From contig DATKND010000110.1 in assembly GCA_035541475.1 (NCBI GenBank), forward strand, positions 1-30,507: a DNA stretch of 30,507 nt. Reading direction: 5' to 3'. This document shows, one piece after another, positions 22,013-29,521 of this stretch (positions within the stretch are counted from its first letter, which is position 1; every line of letters begins with the position of its first letter). The notes beneath the pieces are model-generated. The model was given only the letters and a program-made list of their open reading frames with translations. It was not told the DNA's origin and did not search any database. Source of the DNA: DASUFZ01 sp035541475. Lineage in GTDB: Bacteria > Myxococcota_A > UBA9160 > SMWR01. The position numbers and the translations under genes were made by a program.

Positions 22013-23005
22013 ATGCAGCGCCCCTCCGACCGCGCCGGCAAGCCGGCGCGAGACTTCGATCCCGGCGCGGTCCTCGACCGCGACGCGCGCGTGCTGCTCG
22101 ACCCGCGCTTCCTCGGCCCGCTGCACGACGAGCTGTGGAGCACGCTCGGCGCGGAGGAGGCGGCGCGCACCTTGCGCCAGATCGGCCTCCTGCACGGGCT
22201 GAAGGACGCGGCCTGCGCGGTCGAGCGGCTCGGCACGTCGCGCCACGACGCCTTCGCCCTGCCGCTCGCGATCCGCGTCGGGCGTCGCGGCGCAACGAGC
22301 TCCAGTCTCGAGATCGCCGGCTGCTGGCCCGAGGCGCGCGAGGCGCAGGCCCGGCTCGAGTACGGACTCGGACCCCACGGCGCCGCCTGTCACCTCTCCG
22401 CCGGCTACACGTCGGGGTGGCTCTCGGAGCTCTTCGACGCGGAGCTCGCCGCGGTCGAGATCGAGTGCGCGGCCGAGGGTCGCGGCGCGTGCCGCTTCGT
22501 CGCGCGCGAGAGCGCCGCCTGGCGCCGCGACGAGCCGGAGCTCCGCTGGCTCCACGAGCTGCCGCTCGCCGCCTATCGAAGCCTCGTGCGCGAACGCGCG
22601 CGCAGGCTGCGCGGCGACGCGGCCGAGTCCGTCGGCGCGATCGAGCGCGACTCCGCCTGCGTGCACCTCTGGGGCCCCGTGATGGTGATGCCCTTCGGCG
22701 GGCCCGAGGAGGCGCTGCGCGCGCTCGAGCTGCTGGAGCGCGACCCCTCGGCGCGCGAGGTGTCCGTGCTGGTGGTCGATCTCCGCGACGCCGTGATCGA
22801 CGAGGCCTTCGGCGCCCTGGCGCTCGAGCAGATCATGGGCACCGCCTCCGCGTGGGGCGCGGAGGTCGTGCTGGCCGACCCCTCGCCACTCTCGCGCCGG
22901 GCGATCGAGGGCCTGTCGCATCCGCCGCTGCTGATCGCGAAGAGCCTCGAGGAGGGCGTCGCGGCCGCCTTCCAGGTCGCGCGCGCACAGAGGTGTCGCG
23001 CGTAG
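22013..23005 (+). CDS. V4R and STAS-like domain signalling protein
   Basis: A 330-aa cytoplasmic protein. A V4R (4-vinyl reductase-type) small-molecule-binding domain is seen at about 98-168, with the family spacing of CHLSAGYTSGWLSELF, then EIECAAEGRGACRFVAR; its cysteines (126, 152, 160) are candidates for metal or ligand binding. The C-terminal part (about 212-325: VHLWGPVMVMPFGG, VSVLVVDLRDAVIDEAFG, WGAEVVLADPSPL) resembles a STAS domain of the RsbR/RsbS type. It is probably a sensor that passes a signal through protein contacts. It sits 10 bp after the HD-GYP regulator, so the two are likely co-transcribed. The downstream hairpin starts 7 nt after its stop. Confidence 0.78.
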   Translation: MQRPSDRAGKPARDFDPGAVLDRDARVLLDPRFLGPLHDELWSTLGAEEAARTLRQIGLLHGLKDAACAVERLGTSRHDAFALPLAIRVGRRGATSSSLEIAGCWPEAREAQARLEYGLGPHGAACHLSAGYTSGWLSELFDAELAAVEIECAAEGRGACRFVARESAAWRRDEPELRWLHELPLAAYRSLVRERARRLRGDAAESVGAIERDSACVHLWGPVMVMPFGGPEEALRALELLERDPSAREVSVLVVDLRDAVIDEAFGALALEQIMGTASAWGAEVVLADPSPLSRRAIEGLSHPPLLIAKSLEEGVAAAFQVARAQRCRA

Positions 23006-23011
23006 CTCGCC

Positions 23012-23077
23012 GGGTCGGGGAAGCGGGTCGCCTGCGGCGGCCATCTGTTCCTCCTCCGCGACCCGCTGCCCCGACCC
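23012..23077 (-). repeat. Long hairpin with conserved loop, copy B
   Basis: A 20-bp inverted repeat with one mismatch, GGGTCGGGGAAGCGGGTCGC (23012-23031) and GCGACCCGCTGCCCCGACCC (23058-23077), encloses a 26-nt loop. Read on the minus strand the loop contains GGAGGAACAGATGGCCG and matches copy A (18780-18804) at 23 of 25 positions. The two stems share only a short GGCAG core, so stem pairing is kept while stem sequence is not. Copy B starts 7 nt after the V4R-STAS stop codon, where it could also end transcription. Confidence 0.85.
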
Positions 23078-23141
23078 CGCCCCCACGCGAGCCTTCGAGT
23101 CCCACTTCAAGTCTGGACCCGGATCACCCGAAACCGAGGCG

Positions 23142-24608
23142 ATGGTGGCGATTCCGGAGCAGGGGCGTCTGGAGGAGACTTCGCTCCCGCGCCTGCTGCT
23201 CGACCTCCACCGCGCGCGCTTCGAAGGCACGCTCGAGCTGCGCCGCGAGCGCATGGAGAAGAGCTTCCTCTTCCAGGAAGGCGTGCCGGTCTTCGCGGAG
23301 TCGAACCTCGCCAGCGAGACGCTCGGCGTGCAACTGATGGACGCGGGCAGGCTCTCGCGCGAGGACCACGCGCGCGTGTCGCGCCACGTGAGCCAGAACC
23401 GGTGCAAGGAAGGCAAGGCACTGCTCGACCTCGGGCTGATCGAGCCGAAGGTGCTGTTCCTCGCGCTGAAGGATCAGGTGCGCCAGCGCATCGTCGACTG
23501 CTTCGGCTGGCCGCAGGGGACCTTCCGGGTCGCGCCGAGCGAAGGGACGCCGCGCGAGGCGCAGCCCTTTCGCGCCGACATCTTCGCCTTGATCCAGGAA
23601 GGCATCGAGACGCACTGGGCGGCCGAGCGCGTGCTCGCCGACCTCGCGCCCCACATGCAGGCGCGCGTCACGCGCACGCGCCGGCTGTCGCGCCTCCAGG
23701 AGCGGCTCCGCAGCGACGAGAGCGTCGAGGCGCTGATCGACGCGCTCGACGGCACGCGCACGCTCTGGCGCGCCCTCCAGACGGCGCGCACGCCGCGCGC
23801 GCTTGCCGCCGCCTGGGTGCTCCACGCCGCCGGCGCGCTCGCCTACGGCTCCGACGCCTCGCCGCTGCAGGCCTCGCAGGAGCCCGCGATCGAGATCCTG
23901 CTGTCGGACGAGGCGGCGCCCGCCGACGACGCCGGCCCGCGCGTCGCCAGTCCCGAGCGCGTCGAGACCGCGCAGCACGCCGAGCTGCGCGCCGAGATCG
24001 AGAGCCGCTTCGCCCGCCTCGACGAGCTCGACTACTACGCGCTGCTCGGTGTGACCTCGCAGGTGACGACGGCCGAGATCCGGCGCGCCTATCACGAGGC
24101 CGCGCGCCGCTACCACCCGGACGCGCTCGCGCGCGCCGGGCTCGAGGGCGAGCTGCGCGCGCAGGCCGGCAAGGTCTTCGCGGCGATCAGTCGGGCGCAG
24201 GCCACCCTGGTCGACGCCGAGCGGCGTCGGGCCTACGACACCGCGCTCGACTCCGACGAGAGCGATCTCGACGCCGAGCGGATCGCGGCGGCCGAGACCA
24301 ACTACCGCAAGGGCGAGATCCTGCTCAAGGCCGGAAACTTCCGCGGCGCGCTCGACTACCTGCGCGCCGCCGTCGACGGCTGGCCGGAAGAGGCCGCCTA
24401 TCAATCCGCGCTCGGCTGGACGCTCTTCAAGAAGACGCCCTCGGAGCCCGCGCAGGCGCGCGTCCATCTCGAGCGCGCATGCGCGCTCGCGCCGCAGGAC
24501 GCGCAGGGCCTCTACTGGCTCGGCACGGTGCTGAAGGCGCTCGGCGAGACGGTCGCCTCGAGCACCTTGCTGAACAAGGCGCGCGCGATCGACCCCGACG
24601 TGCGCTGA
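23142..24608 (+). CDS. DUF4388 (PATAN)-DnaJ-TPR protein
   Basis: A 488-aa protein with three parts. An N-terminal DUF4388/PATAN-type domain (about 7-135) contains GRLEETSLPRLLLDLHRARFEGTLEL and the inserted LLDLGLIEPKVL segment; this domain is common in deltaproteobacterial signalling and motility proteins. A linker rich in Ala and acidic residues leads to a DnaJ domain (about 297-367; LDYYALLGV, HPD at 325-327), the Hsp70-stimulating module. TPR repeats follow (about 386-480; NYRKGEILLKAGNFRGALDYL and GLYWLGTVLKALGE). No membrane segment is seen. A role as adaptor linking DnaK to a signalling or surface complex is plausible. It follows the HD-GYP and V4R-STAS genes but is separated from them by hairpin copy B. 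Confidence 0.88.
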   Translation: MVAIPEQGRLEETSLPRLLLDLHRARFEGTLELRRERMEKSFLFQEGVPVFAESNLASETLGVQLMDAGRLSREDHARVSRHVSQNRCKEGKALLDLGLIEPKVLFLALKDQVRQRIVDCFGWPQGTFRVAPSEGTPREAQPFRADIFALIQEGIETHWAAERVLADLAPHMQARVTRTRRLSRLQERLRSDESVEALIDALDGTRTLWRALQTARTPRALAAAWVLHAAGALAYGSDASPLQASQEPAIEILLSDEAAPADDAGPRVASPERVETAQHAELRAEIESRFARLDELDYYALLGVTSQVTTAEIRRAYHEAARRYHPDALARAGLEGELRAQAGKVFAAISRAQATLVDAERRRAYDTALDSDESDLDAERIAAAETNYRKGEILLKAGNFRGALDYLRAAVDGWPEEAAYQSALGWTLFKKTPSEPAQARVHLERACALAPQDAQGLYWLGTVLKALGETVASSTLLNKARAIDPDVR

Positions 24609-24661
24609 CCCGCACGAGGCGCGCGCCGCGAGCGAGGCCCGCACGTGCGAACCTGCCGCGC

Positions 24662-25213
24662 GTGGAGACGCCCGCCCCGCCCTCGCCCTTCCTGCTCGAG
24701 CGCCTCGACGACGTCGCGGCGGCCGCGCGGGAGGGCCCGGTCATCGACGTCGCCTGTGGAGCGGGACGCCACGCGCTCGCGCTCGCGACGCGCGGGATCC
24801 CGGTGGTCGGCGTGGATCGCGACGCGCTGCGCCTGCGCGAGCTCGCCCGGCGCGCGCGCCGCGAATCGCTGTCGCTCCGGCTCGTGCGCGCCGACCTCGA
24901 ATCGGCTCCGTGCCTTCCGTGGGGCACATCGCGCGCGGGCGCGCTGCTCGTCTTCCGCTATCTCCACCGGCCGCTCTGCGCTGCGCTGGCCGCGAGCCTG
25001 CGCCCGGGCGGCCTGCTCCTCTACGAGACCTTCACCGTCGCTCAAAGGGAGTGCGGCTACGGTCCTGTGAATCCGGCGTTTCTGCTCGAGCCCGGCGAGC
25101 TGCCCGCGCTCTTCCCGACGCTCGAGGTCCTCTCCTTCGAGGAGGGGCTCTCGCCGGGCGAACGACCGGCGGCGCTGGCCCGCCTCTGCGCGCGGCGGCC
25201 TCGGGCCTGTTGA
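24662..25213 (+). CDS. Small class I SAM-dependent methyltransferase
   Basis: A 183-aa protein with a Rossmann methyltransferase fold. SAM-binding motif I is VIDVACGAGRHALALA (about 29-44), the acidic end of strand 2 is GVDRDAL, motif II-like LRLVRADLES follows, and the block SLRPGGLLLYETFT corresponds to motif III. It resembles TehB-like and other small methyltransferases whose substrates are unknown. The GTG at 24662 is the first good start; no strong ribosome-binding site is visible. It lies 53 bp after the DnaJ-TPR gene and 58 bp before the second MFS/spermidine-synthase-like gene on the same strand. Confidence 0.82.
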   Translation: METPAPPSPFLLERLDDVAAAAREGPVIDVACGAGRHALALATRGIPVVGVDRDALRLRELARRARRESLSLRLVRADLESAPCLPWGTSRAGALLVFRYLHRPLCAALAASLRPGGLLLYETFTVAQRECGYGPVNPAFLLEPGELPALFPTLEVLSFEEGLSPGERPAALARLCARRPRAC

Positions 25214-25271
25214 CCCGCGCGACGCTTGCGCGTCACGGGCCCCTGTTCAGACTGGATGCCGGGAGGCTCGC

Positions 25272-27575
25272 GTGGCAGCGGAAGCAGAGCGCCTCGTCCC
25301 GTCCGGTTCGGAAGCTCGCGCCGATCCCTTCCGCCGCCTGGCACCTCTCGCACTCGTCGGAGTCGGAGGGATGGCGGCGCTCTCGTGGGAGGTGCTGTGG
25401 CAGCTCGAAGCCTCCCTTGCACTGGGAGTCTCGTCGTTCGGGACGGCGCTCACCCTGGCGACCACGATGGCCGGCATGACGACCGGCGCGTTGCTCGCCG
25501 GTCGCTGGATCGAGCGCCGTGCGCTCGCGCGTCCCCTTCGGCTCTACGGGTGGCTCGAGCTCACGATCGGCGCCGCGGGCGTGCTGATGCGGCCGGGCTT
25601 CCGAGCGCTCGAGACGCTCGACGCGTGGGTGTACGGCATCTCGCCCGCGCTCGCGCCCGCGTTGCACGCAGTCGGGATCGCCTTGCTCCTCGGGCCGCCG
25701 ACTCTGGCGATGGGAGCGTCGGTGCCCGTGTTCGCGCGGGTTGCGCGAAGCCACGGCTGCGACGTCTCGGCGCTCTACGGCGCGAACACGCTCGGCGCCG
25801 CCTGCGGCGTGCTCGGCATCGCCTTCGTCGCGATCCGCACGCTCGGCGTCGCGCTCACCTGCGGCGCCGTGTCGCTGCTGAATGTCGCCGTGTTCGCAGG
25901 AACCCGACTCGCTCCGCCGGGTGCGCCGACCGCCGCCGAGCGGTCTCCCGAGAGCAGATCGGCGCAGCCACGGCCGACCCTTCCGCGTTTCGTCGGCGCC
26001 ATCGTATTCGTGACGGGCTTCACGACCTTCGGCCTCGAGGTGTCCTGGTTCCGCTCGCTGCGCGCCGCCTTCCAGAGTGTGACGGAGTCGTTCGCGATCA
26101 TGCTCGTGGCGGTATTGCTGCCGCTGGCGCTCGCGGCCTGGTGGTCGCCCCGGGTGCGCCGCCGCGGCATCCCGCTCGGCGCACCGCTCGCGGCGTCTGG
26201 GGTCGCGATCCTCGCGGTCACGCCGATCCTCGAGCGGATCGACCGCATGGTCCCGCTGTCGGCGACCTACGGCGCGACTCTGCTCTGCTGGGCAGGCCTG
26301 TGTCTGGTGCTGCTCGGTCCGCCGATGGGACTCCTCGGGCTCGCGCTGCCCTGGATCCTCGACGAGCTGCGCGATCCGGCGCGCTGCGCGAGAGCCTATG
26401 CAGTCGACACGGCCGGATCCGTGGCGGGCGCCCTGGCGTCGGGCTGGCTGCTCCTTCCGGCTGTCGGCTTCGCCCGCAGCGCGTGGCTCCTCGGGGTCCT
26501 ACCCATCTCGGTGTCGCTCCTGCTGCTGCGCGGCGCCGGTCGCTGGGTCGCTTCGGCCGCCGGCGCGGGCGCGCTCGCCGGCGCCGCCTGGCTCGCGACG
26601 GGGCTCGGACACGAGCGGGTCCAGGGACCCGGCTTCGCCCTGCTCGAGGATCCGCACGTGCTCGCCCATGCGGAAGGTCCCGACGCCACCGTCTCGGTGG
26701 TCTCCGGGGCGGGCGGCGAGCGCTTCCTTCTGATCGACGGCTTCACCGCGAGCGCCGAAGGCGCCGAGGGCACGGGCTACATGGAGTGGATGGGGCGACT
26801 CCCGATGCTCGCCCACCCCGACCCGCGCGACGCGCTCGTGATCTGCTTCGGCACGGGGCGGACTGCGAACGCGGTGCGCGAGGAGAATCCCCGCAGCCTC
26901 GACGTCGTCGAGCTGAGCCCCGCAGTGCTCGGGATGGCGTCGCTCTTTCCCTCCAACCGCGACGTGCTCGGCGATCCGCGCGTGCGCGCCGTCGTGATGG
27001 ACGGCCGCGCCTGGCTGCGCCGCACCGACCGCCGCTACGACGTCGTCACGCTCGAGCCGATGCCGCCGAATTTCGCCGGCGTCAACGCGCTCTACTCGCT
27101 CGAGTTCTACGAGATCGTCGCGTCGCGACTCGCGCGCGGCGGCGTGGTCGCGCAGTGGCTCCCGCTGCACCTGCTTCCGCCGTTCCACGCCGCCTCGGTG
27201 GCATCGACGTTCCTGCAGGTGTTCCCGGATGCGGTCCTGTGGGTGGCTCCGGAGTCGGGCACGGGCATCCTGCTCGGCCGCACCCGCCCGCACGGCTCTT
27301 CGCTCGGCGCGCGCTGGCCGGGTCTCGCGCGCGCCGCCGAGCACCGCCCCGCGGACATCGCGCGCATCGTTCGCCAGGTCGCGCTCGATGCCGACGGGCT
27401 GCGCCGCTACGCCGCGCTCGGCGTCCCGATCACCGACTCGAACCAGCGCCTGGCGTACGACCTCGTGCGCGGCGACGCCCTCGCCTTCGGCGCGCAGCTC
27501 GGGGAGAAGAATCTGGCGCTCGTCCGCGATGCGGCGCGCGACGAACCGCTGCGGCTACCGCGTCCCGCCGACTAG
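25272..27575 (+). CDS. Fused MFS/spermidine-synthase-like protein
   Basis: A 767-aa protein with the same plan as the gene at 14051. A multi-helix membrane part covers residues 25-450 (LSWEVLWQLEASLALGVSSFG, FGLEVSWFRSLRAAF). A spermidine-synthase-like Rossmann domain follows at about 455-690, with ICFGTGRTANAVRE (about 524-537) and VVELSPAV. The polyamine-site motif is again altered, to LEPMPPNFAGVNALYSLEFY (about 594-613). The paralogue shares the pattern EPxPPxxAGVxxLYxxE in this loop. The C-terminal helical extension of the other protein is missing. The GTG at 25272 has GGGAGG 5 nt upstream. The stop codon shares the palindrome CTAG with the stop of the convergent queG gene. Confidence 0.85.
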   Translation: MAAEAERLVPSGSEARADPFRRLAPLALVGVGGMAALSWEVLWQLEASLALGVSSFGTALTLATTMAGMTTGALLAGRWIERRALARPLRLYGWLELTIGAAGVLMRPGFRALETLDAWVYGISPALAPALHAVGIALLLGPPTLAMGASVPVFARVARSHGCDVSALYGANTLGAACGVLGIAFVAIRTLGVALTCGAVSLLNVAVFAGTRLAPPGAPTAAERSPESRSAQPRPTLPRFVGAIVFVTGFTTFGLEVSWFRSLRAAFQSVTESFAIMLVAVLLPLALAAWWSPRVRRRGIPLGAPLAASGVAILAVTPILERIDRMVPLSATYGATLLCWAGLCLVLLGPPMGLLGLALPWILDELRDPARCARAYAVDTAGSVAGALASGWLLLPAVGFARSAWLLGVLPISVSLLLLRGAGRWVASAAGAGALAGAAWLATGLGHERVQGPGFALLEDPHVLAHAEGPDATVSVVSGAGGERFLLIDGFTASAEGAEGTGYMEWMGRLPMLAHPDPRDALVICFGTGRTANAVREENPRSLDVVELSPAVLGMASLFPSNRDVLGDPRVRAVVMDGRAWLRRTDRRYDVVTLEPMPPNFAGVNALYSLEFYEIVASRLARGGVVAQWLPLHLLPPFHAASVASTFLQVFPDAVLWVAPESGTGILLGRTRPHGSSLGARWPGLARAAEHRPADIARIVRQVALDADGLRRYAALGVPITDSNQRLAYDLVRGDALAFGAQLGEKNLALVRDAARDEPLRLPRPAD

Positions 27576-28636
27576 CTCGCGCCGAGCCGCGCGAGCGCCC
27601 AGCGGGCGTGCTCGGCGAGGATCGCGTCGTCGCCCTGCGCGTGACGGCGGACGAGCGGCAGCAGCGACACATCTCCGCTGTTGCCCGCGGCGACGAGCGC
27701 ATTCCGGAGCATGCCCCGGTAGCGCGCGCGCCGCAGCGCGGTGCGCCGCGTCGCGGCGCGCCAGTTCTCCTCGTCGAGCGCGAGCAGCCACGCGAGCGTC
27801 GGCGCGACCCAGGGCTCGCGCGGCGCGAGCCGCGCGCGCAGCCCGTGATCGTCGCCAGGGACGCGCCGACGCTCGCGCAGGTTCCACGGGCACACTTCCT
27901 GGCACACGTCGCAGCCGAACACCCACTCGCCGTGCGCCTCGCGCAGCGACTCGGGCAGCGCGCCGCGCGACTCGATCGTCGTGTAGGAGATGCAGCGCGT
28001 CGCGTCGAGCACGTAGGGCTCGGGAAACGCGGCCGTCGGACACGCGTCGAGGCAGGCGCGGCACGAGCCGCAGTGGTCCGGCTCGGGCGCGTCCGCCGCG
28101 AGCTCGGCGTCGGTGACGACCGCGGCGAGGAAGAGATACGAGCCGAGGCGCGGATGGATCACGCAGCTGTTCTTGCCGATCCAGCCGAGGCCCGCGCGCG
28201 CAGCGAACGCGCGCTCCAGTACCGGCCCCGTGTCGACGTAGCCGCGCGTGCGCACGGGGCGTCCGAGGAGCGGCGAGAGCGCCGCCTCGAACGCACGCAC
28301 GCGGTCGAGCAGCACGTCGTGGTAGTCGGCGCCTCCCGCATAACGAGCGATCCTCGACCGGCCGGGCTCGGGACCGCGCGGCGCGCCGGGGTCGTAGACG
28401 AGGCCGAGCGCGACGACGCTGCGCGCGCCCGTCAGCACGCGGCGCGGGTCGATGCGCTCCTCGACGCGCCGCCCGATCCAGGCCATCTCGCCGGCGTAGC
28501 CGCGCGCCAGCCACTCGCGCAGGAACTCGGTCTCGCGCGTCGGCAAGGCCGGCGCGACGCCTGCGAGGTCGAAGCCGACCGCGAGGCCGAGCGCCTTCAC
28601 GCGCTCCGCGGCCTGCGCCCGATCCGGCGCGCTCAA
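27572..28636 (-). CDS. queG: Epoxyqueuosine reductase QueG
   Basis: A 354-aa cobalamin- and iron-sulfur-dependent enzyme that reduces epoxyqueuosine to queuosine in the anticodon of Asn, Asp, His and Tyr tRNAs. The catalytic Asp is 135 (GYVDTGPVLER). Two 4Fe-4S clusters are given by CGSCRACLDAC (Cys189/192/195/199), Cys215 and GCDVCQEVCPWN (Cys242/245/249). The LGWIGKNSCVI block and the C-terminal HEAT-like region after residue 290 complete the family pattern. The TTG at 28636 overlaps the exosortase stop as TTGA and starts at the expected N-terminus. Other queuosine genes are not in the window. Its transcriptional link to an exosortase is unusual. Confidence 0.94.
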   Translation of the reverse strand: MSAPDRAQAAERVKALGLAVGFDLAGVAPALPTRETEFLREWLARGYAGEMAWIGRRVEERIDPRRVLTGARSVVALGLVYDPGAPRGPEPGRSRIARYAGGADYHDVLLDRVRAFEAALSPLLGRPVRTRGYVDTGPVLERAFAARAGLGWIGKNSCVIHPRLGSYLFLAAVVTDAELAADAPEPDHCGSCRACLDACPTAAFPEPYVLDATRCISYTTIESRGALPESLREAHGEWVFGCDVCQEVCPWNLRERRRVPGDDHGLRARLAPREPWVAPTLAWLLALDEENWRAATRRTALRRARYRGMLRNALVAAGNSGDVSLLPLVRRHAQGDDAILAEHARWALARLGAS

Positions 28637-29460
28637 ACCGGCGAGCGCTCCGGCCCGGGACGCACGCGCAGCAGCGCGACCAGCCCGAGGAGCAGCGAGC
28701 ACGCGAAGAGGAACGTGAGCAGGCCCGCCGACTCGTGCAGCGGTCCGGCCAGCACGCGCTCGGGGCCGAAGCGCTGCGCGGCCGCGACCGTGCCGACCAC
28801 GCGCAGCCAGTTGCCGAGCATCGCGATCGGGACGACCGAGAGCAGCAGCGCGGTGCGGCGCATCCAGCCGCGCGCGGCGAGATGGGCGAGCAGCGCGCCG
28901 AGCGGCAGCAGGGTCACGACGGACGTGATGCCGCTGCACGCCTGGTCCACGAAGAGCTGACGATCGCCCGGCAGGAGCACCACGTTGCCCTCGCGCATGA
29001 GCGTGAAGCCGAGCGCCTGGAGCGAGGTCACGGCGGCCGAGCTCACGAAGAGCTGGAGCCGCAGGATCAGCGGATCGAGCAGCGCGGGCGGCACCGGCAC
29101 CATGAAGAGCAGGAAGCCGACGGGGAACGCGACGCGCCGCAGGCCCCGCGGTCCCCACGCGGTCAGCACCAGGCTGGCGACGGCCAGCACGAATGCGAGC
29201 CCCAGAACGGTCGGATTGCCGAGCGCGAAGCCCGCCGCGAGCATCAGCGCCGCCGCGCCGAGGCTCGCGAGCCCGCGCGGATCGCGGCCCGGCGGTCCGA
29301 GCTCGCGCCGCCTCGCCGCGAAGAGCCACCACGCGACGAACGGCACCAGGAAGCCGTGCGAGGTGTACTCGTGAGCGCCCCAGACGCGCGCCATGGCGAG
29401 CAGCGCCGGCGCGAACGCGATCGCGACCCCCGTGAGCCCCGCGATGTCCGATGCCCGCAT
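28633..29460 (-). CDS. Exosortase
   Basis: A 275-aa polytopic inner-membrane transpeptidase-like enzyme that processes PEP-CTERM proteins at the sorting signal during export. The exosortase catalytic triad is complete: Cys175 in DQACSGITSV, Arg220 in LGNWLRVVG and His242 in GPLHESAG. About eight helices are predicted, and the conserved early block EYTSHGFLVPFVAWWLF is present. No EpsI-type C-terminal domain follows. The ATG at 29460 is chosen because the family N-terminus begins there; upstream in-frame ATGs give an Arg-rich extension. The two PEP-CTERM genes of this window (8648 and 10221) are likely substrates. It is followed by queG with a 4-nt overlap and is divergent from the GH1 gene. 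Confidence 0.93.
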   Translation of the reverse strand: MRASDIAGLTGVAIAFAPALLAMARVWGAHEYTSHGFLVPFVAWWLFAARRRELGPPGRDPRGLASLGAAALMLAAGFALGNPTVLGLAFVLAVASLVLTAWGPRGLRRVAFPVGFLLFMVPVPPALLDPLILRLQLFVSSAAVTSLQALGFTLMREGNVVLLPGDRQLFVDQACSGITSVVTLLPLGALLAHLAARGWMRRTALLLSVVPIAMLGNWLRVVGTVAAAQRFGPERVLAGPLHESAGLLTFLFACSLLLGLVALLRVRPGPERSPV

Positions 29461-29521
29461 CTCGTGTCTCGCGCGAGGCCAGCATAGCCATCGCATCCGC
29501 AGCGGGTATGTTGCCGACCCG

